Positions 13,315 to 21,852 of a stretch of 64,000 nt of DNA are shown one piece after another. How positions within the stretch are numbered: position 1 is the first letter of the stretch; each line of letters begins with the position of its first letter. Origin of the DNA: Streptomyces iakyrus. GTDB lineage: Bacteria; Actinomycetota; Actinomycetes; Streptomycetales; Streptomycetaceae. Under the pieces are notes generated by a model. That model was not told the DNA's origin, searched no databases, and saw only the letters and a program-made list of their open reading frames with translations. The position numbers and the translations under genes are program-made. Where the stretch lies: positions 434,001-498,000 of the forward strand of contig NZ_JNXI01000004.1 in NCBI RefSeq assembly GCF_000717055.1, written 5' to 3'.

Positions 13315-13714
13315 TCGCCCCTGTCCCGTGACGGGCTGTCAAGGACCGTCCGGAAAGCGCCGTCGTCGGCATACGCCGTTCGGGTGATCTGTAAAACGCC
13401 CGTCGGCGTACAAAACGGTACGTAAACCGGAGTTGAACGTTGCCTGACGCGCGATCGTTACCGGTTGTTTTCAGCCCCATCGAGCGGGGCCCCGCTCATT
13501 TGGTTAGTCTGATCCGGACGGACAGCAGCACGGGGTCCTACCCACACCCACGGTCCGTCATGGGACCAGCCGGTTCACCACGGCCTGCTCTCCCGTGAGT
13601 CGACCGGCGCCACCGCGTCCGAACTGCATGTGACATCTCAGGCCCGAGCGGGCGTCAGGCGCAGCAGGACCGGCGCGTACGTCCCGAGGGTGACCGACAC
13701 ATAAGGAGTGCGCG
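13315..13714. other. 400-base non-coding region upstream of the 57-residue peptide
   Basis: It contains a perfect 16-base palindrome, GAGCGGGGCCCCGCTC at 13482-13497. A TTAGTCT element near 13504 could be a -10 box, giving the peptide gene a leader of about 200 bases. GACGGAC near 13517 can pair with GTCCGTC near 13554. No known RNA family was recognised. Confidence 0.35.
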
Positions 13715-13888
13715 GTGACACCGGAGAAGACGAATCGAGAACAGCGCCCCAAGGAACGCGGCGAGCGCGCCGGCCGACGGGCCGACGAGCTCGGCAGCCT
13801 CGACGTGTGGGCCCGTTCGGCCCCGATCCGCCTCGCGGGCTACGAGGAAGACCTCGCGGAGCCCCACATCCTGCCCAGCGTCGACTGA
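13715..13888 (+). CDS. 57-residue peptide of unknown function
   Basis: A small gene with a near-perfect AAGGAG ribosome site 7 bases before the GTG start. The product begins MTPEKTNREQ and has a very charged Arg/Lys/Glu N-terminal half. Its C-terminal half contains ELGSLDVWARSAPIRLAGY, followed by an acidic stretch and ending in HILPSVD. It has no cysteine, no signal peptide and no membrane segment. The charged head plus distinctive tail recalls small regulatory or adaptor proteins, or a RiPP-type precursor, but no modifying enzyme adjoins it. Third-position GC fits real coding sequence. A leaderless GNAT gene begins 56 bases later. I do not recognise the family with certainty. Confidence 0.7.
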   Translation: MTPEKTNREQRPKERGERAGRRADELGSLDVWARSAPIRLAGYEEDLAEPHILPSVD

Positions 13889-13944
13889 CGGCGGGCAGCC
13901 CCCACCGCGTTCGCCGAGAGCATGGGCGTGCCAGACTCGCACCC

Positions 13945-14427
13945 ATGCTGATCAGGGAAGCAACGGCTGACGACTGGCCTTGTATCTGGCCGTTCTGGCA
14001 CCGCATCGTCGCCGCGGGCGAGACCTACGCATGGGACCCGGGCACCTCCGAGGAGGAGGCCCGGGTCCTGTGGATGAACCCGGCGAAACGCGTCTACGTC
14101 GTCGAGGACGACAGCGGAGCCGTCGTCGCCTCCGCCTATCTCACCCCCAACTACGGTGGCCCGGCCGCCCGCATCGCCAACGCCGGCTTCATGGTCGACC
14201 CGGACCGGGGCGGCCGGGGCCACGGACGCGCCCTGGCCGGCCACCTCCTGACCGAGGCCCGGGCCGCCGGCTACCGGGGCATGGTGTTCAACGCCGTCGT
14301 CGAGACCAACCCCGCCGTGAAACTGTGGACGTCCCTCGGCTTCACGATCCTGGGCACGGTCCCCGACGCCTTCGACCACCCCCGGCACGGCCCGGTGGGC
14401 CTGCACATCATGTACCGGGCGCTGTAG
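13945..14427 (+). CDS. GNAT family N-acetyltransferase (phosphinothricin acetyltransferase-like)
   Basis: 160 residues, acetyl-CoA-dependent. MLIREATADDW at the N-terminus is a standard GNAT opening. The acetyl-CoA loop is DRGGRGHGRALAGHL (R/Q-x-x-G-x-G/A form) and a typical beta-6/7 region reads NPAVKLWTSLGFTILGTVPDAF. The substrate may be an amine antibiotic or a metabolite; it cannot be set from sequence. There is no ribosome site. An AGACT -10-like element lies 7 bases before the ATG, consistent with a leaderless mRNA. Confidence 0.85.
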   Translation: MLIREATADDWPCIWPFWHRIVAAGETYAWDPGTSEEEARVLWMNPAKRVYVVEDDSGAVVASAYLTPNYGGPAARIANAGFMVDPDRGGRGHGRALAGHLLTEARAAGYRGMVFNAVVETNPAVKLWTSLGFTILGTVPDAFDHPRHGPVGLHIMYRAL

Positions 14428-14447
14428 AAGCACGGCGGGCGTGGCCG

Positions 14448-14861
14448 TCAGGGCCGGGCGTACGGACGGGTCATGATCTCCATGTTGTGGCCGTCCGGGT
14501 CGTCGAAGTAGGCGCCGCGCCCCCCGAAGAGGTCGTTGACCCGGCCCGGCATGGTGTGGCTGGGGTCGGCGTAGTAGGTGACGCCGAGCGCATCCAGCCG
14601 GGCGATCATGGCGTCGAACTGCTCCTCGGGTACCAGGAACGCGTAGTGCTGCGGCTGGATGGGCTCGTCGCGCATCTCGTAGTAGTCGAGGGTCACACCG
14701 TTGCCCAGGTCCACGGGCAGGAAGGGGCCGAAGGGGGCGCCGACCTCCAGACCGAGGACGGCCGCCAGGAACTCGGCGGACAACCGGCGGTCCGAGGCAT
14801 AGACGGCGGTGTGGTCGAGGCGGGCGACGGTGGCGGGCACGGCAGGCTGGGCAAGGGACAT
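14448..14861 (-). CDS. VOC superfamily (glyoxalase/dioxygenase-fold) protein
   Basis: 137 residues with paired beta-alpha-beta-beta-beta modules. The first metal-ligand histidine is in ARLDHTAVYASD. YAFLVPEEQFDAMIARL and GRGAYFDDPDGHNMEIMTRPY form the typical second half, ending with the glutamate ligand (HNMEIM). Such proteins include glyoxalases, fosfomycin-resistance enzymes and dioxygenases; this lineage is uncharacterised. Converges on the GNAT gene, 20 bases apart. ATG start. Confidence 0.8.
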   Translation of the reverse strand: MSLAQPAVPATVARLDHTAVYASDRRLSAEFLAAVLGLEVGAPFGPFLPVDLGNGVTLDYYEMRDEPIQPQHYAFLVPEEQFDAMIARLDALGVTYYADPSHTMPGRVNDLFGGRGAYFDDPDGHNMEIMTRPYARP

Positions 14862-15069
14862 GAGTGGATTCGTCTCCGGGTCGTGTGAGGTCCGTGGTGA
14901 AGCGCCGCTGAGGCGCCAGGGATGAAGACACGGAGACGAGAGGCGGGGCGCGTGCCCTCTCCGGCTCTCGGACGGGTCCGGGCGGGGTCACCCCCGCCGC
15001 GCTCACGCCGAGGCCGGGCGCCTCACTCGTGCATGGCCTACGGCCGACCCGGCAGTCACCCGGCCGACC

Positions 15070-16410
15070 TTAGTCCATCGGCGCCGTGCGCTGCCACGGA
15101 TTACGTTCCTCCAGCCGGCCTGCCAGATCGAGGAGTTGGGACTCCGAGCCGGGCCGCCCCACCAGCTGCACGGCGCAGGGGGCGCCGGAGGGCAGAGTTC
15201 CGCAGGGGACGGCCATGGCGGGCCAGCCGGTCAGGTTCCACGGGGGCGTCAAGGGCGAGTAGTTCGTGTTGGCCAGCAGGTTGCTCAGCCAGCTCCGCTC
15301 GTGCCAGGGTCCGGCCTTGGGGGAGCGGCGGGCCAGCGCCGGAGTGAGCAGCACGTCGTACTCGGTGAAGAACGGCTCCAGGCGTTCCCGGAGCTTGTCG
15401 CGGCTCGCCCCGGAGCGCACGGCGGTGATGAAGGGGCGGCCGATTCTCGCGTGGACGCGGGTGCGCCGGGTCAGCAGGCGGGGGTCGAGGGGCTGGGCGT
15501 CCGCGGCCGTGCCCGCCGTCCAGTGGATCAGCGAGGTCGTGGCGAGGGACACCGGGTAGGGCGGGTCGGCGCGCCGGACCTGGTACCCCGCCCGCATCAA
15601 CAGCCCGGCCGCGTCCCGGGCGGCCGCCGCGTACGGGCGGCTGACGGTGACGCCGGCCAGCGGGCTGCGCAGCGACACCGCGACCCGGAGCGTGCCGGGC
15701 TCGGAACGGGGTGCGGGCGCGGTACCGGCGAGGACCGAGAGCATCAGGCGGGCGTCCTCGACGGTCGTCGCGAGCGGGCCGTGCTCGGCCATGCCGAACC
15801 AGTTGCTGCCCGAGCCCGTCGGGACCACTCCCCGGCCCGGCTTGATGGTGACCAGGCCGCAGTTGGCGGCCGGGATGCGCAGGGAGCCCATGCCGTCGTT
15901 GCCGAGGGCGAGCGGCACCATCCCGGCGGCGACGGCGGCCGCGCTGCCCCCCGACGAACCGCCCGCAGAACGCGCCGGGTCCCAGGGGTTGCGGGCGATG
16001 CCCAGCACGCCGTCCGTCGTGCCGAAGACGCACAGTTCGGGCACGTGCGTCAGCCCCACGACCACCGCGCCCGCCGCCCGCAACCGGGCCACCGTCACAT
16101 GGTCCTGTGCCGCCGGGGTGTCCGGTGTCGCCGCCGAGCCGACGCGGGTGGACTCGCCGCGCACCGCGAGGTTGTCCTTGACGGCCACGGGCACCCCGGC
16201 CAGCGGCAGTTCGGCGAAGTCGCCGCGGGCGGCCACCTCGTCGGCCTCGGCCAGGGCCGCCTCGGCGCGCACCGCGCGGAAGGCACCCACACGGGCGTCG
16301 AGCCGCTCGATCCGGGCGAGGTGCTCGGCGACCACCTCGCGGGGCGTGACCCGCTTCTCGCGGACGGCGGCGGATATCTCGGCGGCGGTGCGGCCGGCCC
16401 AGGTGGTCAC
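15070..16410 (-). CDS. amidase signature family hydrolase
   Basis: 446 residues. Hydrolyses amide bonds with a Ser-cisSer-Lys triad. The lysine is in VAVKDN, the cis-serine in SAGGSSGGSAAAVA, and the nucleophile region reads GNDGMGSLRIPAANCG (usually GSDTGGS). This last variation is unusual, but the GS serine is retained. The C-terminal NLTGWPAMAVPCG is typical. It could act on small amides or peptides; it is not a GatA, because no gatC or gatB adjoins. GTG start with a gagga site 6 bases upstream. Confidence 0.88.
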   Translation of the reverse strand: MTTWAGRTAAEISAAVREKRVTPREVVAEHLARIERLDARVGAFRAVRAEAALAEADEVAARGDFAELPLAGVPVAVKDNLAVRGESTRVGSAATPDTPAAQDHVTVARLRAAGAVVVGLTHVPELCVFGTTDGVLGIARNPWDPARSAGGSSGGSAAAVAAGMVPLALGNDGMGSLRIPAANCGLVTIKPGRGVVPTGSGSNWFGMAEHGPLATTVEDARLMLSVLAGTAPAPRSEPGTLRVAVSLRSPLAGVTVSRPYAAAARDAAGLLMRAGYQVRRADPPYPVSLATTSLIHWTAGTAADAQPLDPRLLTRRTRVHARIGRPFITAVRSGASRDKLRERLEPFFTEYDVLLTPALARRSPKAGPWHERSWLSNLLANTNYSPLTPPWNLTGWPAMAVPCGTLPSGAPCAVQLVGRPGSESQLLDLAGRLEERNPWQRTAPMD

Positions 16411-16549
16411 AGCGGCTCCTCGAAGGGGAATGCGCGGACTTACTGACGAGTACGCAGAGAACTCTGCACCCGGTCCGGAGCGTGCGTCGAGGCCCCCGGC
16501 CGGTTCGATGCCGGATCAGTGCTGTGGATCCCGGTCCTGACGGGGCCCC

Positions 16550-17575
16550 TCAGCGCAGATGGCGCGCGAGAAAGGCCTCGGTGACGTCCATCTCGGCCGC
16601 CCACCGCGGCCCGAACGTGTGGCCCTCGCCCGGGACCGTACGGAGTTCGACGTCCTTGCCGGCTTCCCCGAACGCGGCGGCGGCCTCCCGCGACCAGGTG
16701 AGCGGGCAGGTGTCGTCCGCGGTGCCGTGCTGGATCAGCAGGGGTTCGCTGACGCGGTCGGCGTAGGTCAGCGGGGAGACGCCGCGCCAGAACGCCGGGT
16801 CCTGATCGGGCGTGCCGTGCTTCTCCTCGATCTTGGCCACGAGGGGGTCGCCGTCGGGCCGCTGGAAGTGGTCGATGTTCTCCTGCGGCCGGGCGCTCAC
16901 CGGCGCGTAGGCGACTGCCGCGTCGAACAGGCCGGGCGCCACGACCAGGGTGTTGTACACGACGCCGCCGCCCATCGACCGGCCGAACAGGCCGATCCGG
17001 TCGCCGTCGATCTCGGGGCGCCCGGAGTTCCGCAGGGCCAGGGCCGCGCCGATGACGTCCTCGGTGTAGCCGAGCCGCAGATTCACGTCGTTGTCCGGAT
17101 CCTTGTCGGAGCGGGCGTGGTTGCGGTAGTCGGTGTGCAGGACGACATGCCCGGCGCGGGCCAGCCGGTCCTGCTCGCGGGGCATGCCCTGGCCGCTGAA
17201 GTAGACGTCCGGGTCGATGTATCCGTGCGCCAGCACCAGCGCAGGGAAGGGGCCCTTGCCCTCGGGGATGTTCATGATCCCGGAGATGGTCAGGCCGTTC
17301 GCCTCGTAGGTGACGGCGTAGCGGGTGTAGGCGGAGTTCCGGTCGAGCACGTCGCCCAGACGCAGTCCCGAGCCGGTGTGCTCGCGCTGCATCAACGCCG
17401 GGAGGGAGACGGGGTCGGCCGGGGTGGGGGTGGGCGTGGCGCGGGGGCTCTCGCTGGTGGTCCGGGCCGGCGCCGGGGAGGGCGCGGGCGCGCCGTCCTC
17501 CGCACCGCCGGTGCAGCCCGTCGCTAGGGCCAGCAGCAGTCCGGCGGCCGCGCAGGCGGTGCCCCGGAGCCGCAT
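16550..17575 (-). CDS. alpha/beta-hydrolase lipoprotein (S9 peptidase / dienelactone hydrolase-like)
   Basis: 341 residues. A lipoprotein signal ends in LALATGCTGG, so the mature enzyme is tethered outside the membrane. After a Pro/Thr linker comes an alpha/beta-hydrolase domain: FPALVLAHGYI (oxyanion region), the nucleophile elbow GLFGRSMGGG, QHGTADDTCP with the acid, and GEGHTFG with the catalytic histidine. Likely a secreted esterase or peptidase. The start ATG at 17575 places the signal peptide. There is no clear ribosome site, and a CACACT element lies about 7 bases upstream, so it may be leaderless. Confidence 0.85.
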   Translation of the reverse strand: MRLRGTACAAAGLLLALATGCTGGAEDGAPAPSPAPARTTSESPRATPTPTPADPVSLPALMQREHTGSGLRLGDVLDRNSAYTRYAVTYEANGLTISGIMNIPEGKGPFPALVLAHGYIDPDVYFSGQGMPREQDRLARAGHVVLHTDYRNHARSDKDPDNDVNLRLGYTEDVIGAALALRNSGRPEIDGDRIGLFGRSMGGGVVYNTLVVAPGLFDAAVAYAPVSARPQENIDHFQRPDGDPLVAKIEEKHGTPDQDPAFWRGVSPLTYADRVSEPLLIQHGTADDTCPLTWSREAAAAFGEAGKDVELRTVPGEGHTFGPRWAAEMDVTEAFLARHLR

Positions 17576-17642
17576 ACGGTCCAGTGTGACCCCGACGCGT
17601 GCGGGAGGGTAGGTCCAGCCTGGTGCGGCTCGTGCCGCCCCC

Positions 17643-17826
17643 GTGCTGCCCCGCTCGGTCAGCCGCGGCACCGGCACCCGGACCGTCCGGGCCGGGCCGC
17701 CGTCCAGCAGGGCGGTCAGTTCCCGCGCCGACGCGGCGGCACCACGGGCGCAGGACGGCCGGATCGCCCTGCGGCTGCGCCCGTTCGAGCTGGTGACGCT
17801 CCGGCTGCGGCGCCCCTGGCGGCAGC
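17643..17826 (+). pseudogene. remnant of the C-terminal end of a GH38 alpha-mannosidase-like gene
   Basis: In the 340-base gap between two genes, one plus-strand frame encodes DGRIALRLRPFELVTLRLRR at about 17754-17813. LRPFE(L/I)VTLRL is a typical end of GH38 alpha-mannosidases. No start, ribosome site or upstream catalytic domain is present and the upstream residues do not match, so this is probably the tail of a deleted gene. The match is from recalled family sequence only. Confidence 0.4.
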
Positions 17827-17917
17827 GCGAGACGCAGGTCACATGCGTCCGTGTCACATCGCGGGGAGCCGCTGCCTCATAGGGGTGTACGCACCGACAA
17901 CGGCAGAGGAGCTCACC

Positions 17918-18391
17918 ATGAGCGCACGACTGGACGTCTTCGCCCTCCCCAGCGCGAGCAAGCTCATCAAGCAGTTCTACTCCCTGGGGCGGCTGGTCGT
18001 GGAGTCACCGCTGCCGGCCGCCACCCGGGAGCTGGTCTCGCTCCGCACGAGCCAGATCAACGGATGCGCGGTCTGCATCGACATGCACACCAAGGAGGCC
18101 ACCGCCGCGGGCGAGAGCGCCGTACGGCTCCACCTGGTCGCGGCGTGGCGGGAGGCCACGGTCTTCACCGACGCCGAGCGCGCCGCGCTGGAACTGGCCG
18201 AGCAGGGCACCCGGATCGCGGACGGCGCCGGCGGGGTCCCGGACGAGGTGTGGGAGCGGGCCGCCAAGCACTACGACGAGGAGCAGCTCATGGCGCTGGT
18301 CACCCTCATCGCGTTCATGAACACCGCGAACCGGCTGAACGTCATGCTGGAGCAGCCGGCGGGCGACTACCAGCCCGGCCAGTTCAATTAA
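17918..18391 (+). CDS. AhpD-like carboxymuconolactone decarboxylase family protein
   Basis: 157 residues with the redox motif INGCAVCIDMHTKEA (CxxC followed by the family histidine). It is related to alkylhydroperoxidase AhpD and likely reduces peroxides via cysteine thiols. In streptomycetes these genes often neighbour ECF sigma factors, but none adjoins here. The ATG follows gaggag. Converges with the FadR-type regulator gene. Confidence 0.88.
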   Translation: MSARLDVFALPSASKLIKQFYSLGRLVVESPLPAATRELVSLRTSQINGCAVCIDMHTKEATAAGESAVRLHLVAAWREATVFTDAERAALELAEQGTRIADGAGGVPDEVWERAAKHYDEEQLMALVTLIAFMNTANRLNVMLEQPAGDYQPGQFN

Positions 18392-18402
18392 GCAGTGAGC
18401 AC

Positions 18403-18429
18403 CGGGCCCTGGGCGTCGCCTAGGGCCCG
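18403..18429. terminator. bidirectional hairpin between ahpD-like and fadR-like genes
   Basis: Arms 18403-18415 and 18417-18429 are complementary except one position. In practice it forms an 8-9-bp stem with an internal loop. It lies between convergent genes and covers the regulator's stop codon. Confidence 0.6.
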
Positions 18430-19124
18430 AGCTGCGCTCGCAGCCATTCCTCCACCTCGCCGACGTGCGCGGCCGCCGCCGCGCGGGCCGCCTCCGGGTC
18501 ACGGGCCGCCAGGGCGCGGTGGATCGCCGCGTGCTCGCGGCGGGTGCGGGCGAAGGCGCCCTCCTCCTGGTAGCCGCGCCAGACGCGGGCGCGGAACGTC
18601 CGGGACGACAGGCCCTCCAGGATGGCGGCCATCGTCTCGTTGCCCGCGGCCGCCGCGATCTCCCGGTGGAACGCGAGGTCGTGGGCGAGGATCTCCTCCG
18701 GGTCGTCCGTGGCGTTCATCGCCGTCAGATGTTTCTCGACCTCGGCCAGCTGGTCCGCGGTGATCCGCGCGGCGGCCAGCGCCGTCGCCGTCGACTCCAG
18801 GACCCGCCGGATCTCCAGCAGCTCGACCAGCTGCGGGCCGCGGGACAGGTCCGCCACGACGCCGAAGGTCTCCAGCAGGTCGCCGGCCTCCAGCCGGGTG
18901 ACGTAGATGCCCGAGCCGTGCCGGGCCTCCAGCACGCCCATCACCGTGAGCGCGCGGATCGCCTCCCGCATCGAGCTGCGGGAGATGCCGAGCCGGGCGG
19001 CCAGATCGCGCTCGGTCGGCAGCCGCTGGCCCGGCTCCAGCCGGCCCTCGCCGATCATCGCCTTGATCCGCTCGATGGCGCGCTGCGTCACGGTGCCCTT
19101 CTGCGGGGCTGACTCGTCGTCCAC
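18420..19124 (-). CDS. GntR/FadR-subfamily (FCD) transcriptional regulator of the deoxysugar operon
   Basis: 234 residues. The N-terminal winged helix has LPTERDLAARLGISRSSMREA and GVLEARHGSGIYV. The C-terminal FCD ligand domain has conserved metal-site residues (HDLAFHREIAAAAGN and REHAAIHRAL). It is divergent from the ABC importer operon and shares its regulatory region, which carries a perfect FCD operator. It is most likely a repressor released by a sugar acid or lactone of the pathway. GTG start preceded by ggagg. Confidence 0.88.
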   Translation of the reverse strand: MDDESAPQKGTVTQRAIERIKAMIGEGRLEPGQRLPTERDLAARLGISRSSMREAIRALTVMGVLEARHGSGIYVTRLEAGDLLETFGVVADLSRGPQLVELLEIRRVLESTATALAAARITADQLAEVEKHLTAMNATDDPEEILAHDLAFHREIAAAAGNETMAAILEGLSSRTFRARVWRGYQEEGAFARTRREHAAIHRALAARDPEAARAAAAAHVGEVEEWLRAQLGP

Positions 19125-19170
19125 GCCACTCCTCCGATCACAGCGTTCCGGCGCAGTCTAACCAGCAGGG

Positions 19171-19245
19171 TGGTCAGACCACTATGGGTCAGGAGCGCGG
19201 AAAGTCGCCACCGGAGGGTGTTCTGGCGCGGGATTGGTCTGATAA
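19171..19245. promoter_or_regulatory. FCD-type operators between regulator and deoxysugar operon
   Basis: TGGTCAGACCA (19171-19181) is a perfect palindrome matching the FadR-subfamily TNGTNNNACNA pattern. A weaker copy, TTGGTCTGATAA, lies at 19234-19245. The two sites flank the likely promoters of both divergent units. Confidence 0.7.
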
Positions 19246-19291
19246 GTATGCGGGCAACTGCTGGACCACCGGTCGATGGGAGCCCCCTGAG

Positions 19292-20365
19292 ATGCCCGGA
19301 AGCACAGTGCGGAAGCGGAACACGTCCCGGATGCTCGGCGCGGTGGCCCTGGCCGCCGGAGCGTCCCTGGTGCTCGCCGCGTGCGGCAGCACCAAGGACA
19401 CCGGAGCCTCCGGGGCCGGAGGCGGTGACGGCACCGGCAAGGTCGGGGTGGTACTGCCCCTGCTGACTTCGCCGTTCTGGCAGTCGTACAACGACTACGT
19501 GCCGAAGATGGCGAAGTCCGAGGGCGTGGACGCGATGAAGACCGTCAACTCCAACAGCGATCCCTCGCAACAGATCACCGACATCAACAACCAGCTGAAC
19601 CAGGGCGTCAAGGGACTGGTCGTCGCCCCGCTGGACAGCGCCGCCATCGAAGCCGGACTCGACCAGGCCGAACGCAAGGGCGTGCCGGTGGTCGCCGTCG
19701 ACGTGGCGCCCGACAAGGGCAAGGTCGCCATGGTGGTCCGGGCGAACAACGTCGCGTACGGCGAGAAGGCCTGCCAGTACCTCGGCGAGCACATCACCTC
19801 CGGCAAGGTCGTGCAGATCATGGGCGACCTCGCCTCGGTCAACGGCCGGGACCGCTCCGAGGCGTTCCGCGCCTGCGTGAAGAAGAAGTTCCCGAAGCTG
19901 AAGGTCCTGGAGATCCCCGCAAAGTGGGAGTCCGACACGGCGGCCTCCAAACTCGACACGCTCCTCAACGCCAACCCCGACATCAAGGGCATCTACCTGC
20001 AGGCGGGCGGTGTCTACCTCGCCCCGACGCTCCAGACCCTCAAGTCCAAGGGCATGCTGAAGAAGGCCGGGCAGCAGGGCCACATCGCCATCGTCTCCAA
20101 CGACGGCATCCCGCAGGAGTTCGACGCGATCCGCAAGGGCGAGATCGACGCGACCGTCTCCCAGCCGGCCGACGCCTACGCCAAGTACGGCATGTACTAC
20201 ATCAAGGCGGCGATGCAGGGGAAGCAGTTCAAGCCGGGTCCGACGGACCACGACTCGACCATCGTCAAGCTGCCCAGCGGCATCCTGGAGGACCAGCTGC
20301 CCGCCCCGCTGGTCACCAAGGACAACGTCGACGACCCGAAGCTGTGGGGCAACACGGTCGAATGA
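19292..20365 (+). CDS. ABC sugar importer, substrate-binding lipoprotein
   Basis: 357 residues. The lipobox LVLAACGS makes it a membrane-anchored binding protein outside the cell. The fold is the type-1 periplasmic binding protein (ribose/autoinducer-2 class): VGVVLPLLTSPFWQSYNDYV opens lobe 1. QQITDINNQLNQGVKGLVVA and GVPVVAVDVAPDKG are typical hinge and ligand-site strands. The genetic context predicts L-fucose or a similar deoxyhexose. ATG 19292 is chosen for its gggag site 9 bases upstream; GTG 19307 is possible. The ATPase start overlaps its stop by 4 bases. Confidence 0.9.
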   Translation: MPGSTVRKRNTSRMLGAVALAAGASLVLAACGSTKDTGASGAGGGDGTGKVGVVLPLLTSPFWQSYNDYVPKMAKSEGVDAMKTVNSNSDPSQQITDINNQLNQGVKGLVVAPLDSAAIEAGLDQAERKGVPVVAVDVAPDKGKVAMVVRANNVAYGEKACQYLGEHITSGKVVQIMGDLASVNGRDRSEAFRACVKKKFPKLKVLEIPAKWESDTAASKLDTLLNANPDIKGIYLQAGGVYLAPTLQTLKSKGMLKKAGQQGHIAIVSNDGIPQEFDAIRKGEIDATVSQPADAYAKYGMYYIKAAMQGKQFKPGPTDHDSTIVKLPSGILEDQLPAPLVTKDNVDDPKLWGNTVE

Positions 20366-21852
20366 GCACCTCACTTGCCGAAGCACGGGGCGTCGTCAAG
20401 CGCTACGGCCCCACCACCGCCCTCGCCGATGGCCGGCTCACCGTCCTGCCCGGCGAGTCCCACGCCCTGGTCGGCCGCAACGGTGCGGGCAAGTCGACCC
20501 TCGTCCGCATCCTCACCGGCCTCCAGGCACCCGACGAGGGCACCGTCCGCTTCGACGGCGAGCCCGCGCCCCCGCTCGCCGACCGGGACGCCTGGCGCCG
20601 CAAGGTCGCCTGCGTCTACCAGCATCCGACGGTCGTCCCCGAACTGACCGTCGCCGAGAACCTGTTCATCAACCGGCAGCCGCTGCACCGGGGTTTCATC
20701 AGCTGGCGCCGCCTGAAGTCCGAGGCGGCCGCCCTCCTCGACACCTGGGACGTGCGCGTCGACCCCGGGGCCCGCACGGCCGGCCTCAAGGTCGAGGACC
20801 GGCAGATGGTGGAGATCGCCCGGGCGCTGAGCTTCGGCGCCCGCTTCATCGTCCTGGACGAACCCACCGCCCAGCTCGACAACCGCGAGATAGAACGCCT
20901 CTTCACCCGCATGCGAGCCCTCCAGGACTCGGGCGTCACCTTCCTGTTCATCTCCCACCACCTCCAGGAGGTGTACGAGGTCTGCCAGACCGTCACCGTC
21001 CTGCGTGACGCCCGCTGGATCACCACCGCGCCGGTCGCCGATCTCCCGCGCCAGGCGCTGGTGGAAGCCATGGCCGGGGAGACGATCGCCGAGACGGCCG
21101 AGCGGCAGCGGGCCGTCGACGCCGCGGGCCCCGTGCTCCTCGACGTCCGCGGCCTGCGTTCGGCGGCCTACGAGGACATCGACCTCACCGTCCGTCGCGG
21201 GGAGGTCGTCGGACTCGCCGGGTCCAGCGCCAGCGGCAAGATCGAGCTGGCCGAGACGTTCACCGGGCTGCACACCCCCACCGGCGGGACGGCCCGGCTG
21301 GACGGAGCGCCGCTCCCGTTCGGCGACGTCCGGGGAACCCTCGAAGCGGGGGTCGGCTTCGTGCCCCGCGACCGGCACGAACAGGGCCTGGTCTTCGGCA
21401 TGTCCATCGGCGACAACGCCACCCTCAGCGTCCTGGACCGGCTCGGCCGCTTCGGGTTCGTCGGCACCGAACGCAAACGAGGTGTCGCCGCCGGGCTGAT
21501 CGAACGGCTCGACATCCACGCCGAGGGCCCCGAGCAGCCCGTCTCGGACCTGTCCGGCGGCAACGCGCAGAAGGTCGTCATGGCCCGGGCCCTCGCCTCC
21601 GACCCCCGGCTTCTGGTCCTCGTCAACCCCACCGCGGGCGTCGACGTGAAGTCCAAGGAGGCCCTGCTCGTCCGCGTCGACGGCGCCCGCGAGGACGGCA
21701 CCGCCGTCCTTGTCGTCTCCGACGAACTCGACGACCTCAGGCGCTGCGACCGGGTCCTCGTCCTCTTCCACGGCCGTGTCGTCGCCGAACACCCGGCGGG
21801 CTGGCGCGACCACGAGCTCATCGCCTCCATCGAAGGAGTGGACCATGGCTGA
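20362..21852 (+). CDS. ABC sugar importer, tandem-cassette ATPase (RbsA/MglA type)
   Basis: 496 residues with two ABC cassettes. Cassette 1 has the intact Walker A GRNGAGKST and Walker B FIVLDEPTA but a weak signature (VEDRQMVEIARAL). Cassette 2 has the degenerate P-loop normal for this class (GSSASGKIEL) and an intact signature (LSGGNAQKVV). It energises import of the sugar captured by the preceding lipoprotein. The ATGA overlap with the upstream stop implies translational coupling. Confidence 0.92.
   Translation: MSTSLAEARGVVKRYGPTTALADGRLTVLPGESHALVGRNGAGKSTLVRILTGLQAPDEGTVRFDGEPAPPLADRDAWRRKVACVYQHPTVVPELTVAENLFINRQPLHRGFISWRRLKSEAAALLDTWDVRVDPGARTAGLKVEDRQMVEIARALSFGARFIVLDEPTAQLDNREIERLFTRMRALQDSGVTFLFISHHLQEVYEVCQTVTVLRDARWITTAPVADLPRQALVEAMAGETIAETAERQRAVDAAGPVLLDVRGLRSAAYEDIDLTVRRGEVVGLAGSSASGKIELAETFTGLHTPTGGTARLDGAPLPFGDVRGTLEAGVGFVPRDRHEQGLVFGMSIGDNATLSVLDRLGRFGFVGTERKRGVAAGLIERLDIHAEGPEQPVSDLSGGNAQKVVMARALASDPRLLVLVNPTAGVDVKSKEALLVRVDGAREDGTAVLVVSDELDDLRRCDRVLVLFHGRVVAEHPAGWRDHELIASIEGVDHG

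Noticed and set aside
13715..13888. 57-residue peptide as a lasso peptide precursor
   Set aside because: A Gly followed by Glu seven residues later is present in the tail, but there is no Thr at the minus-2 position of the leader and no lasso synthetase genes nearby.
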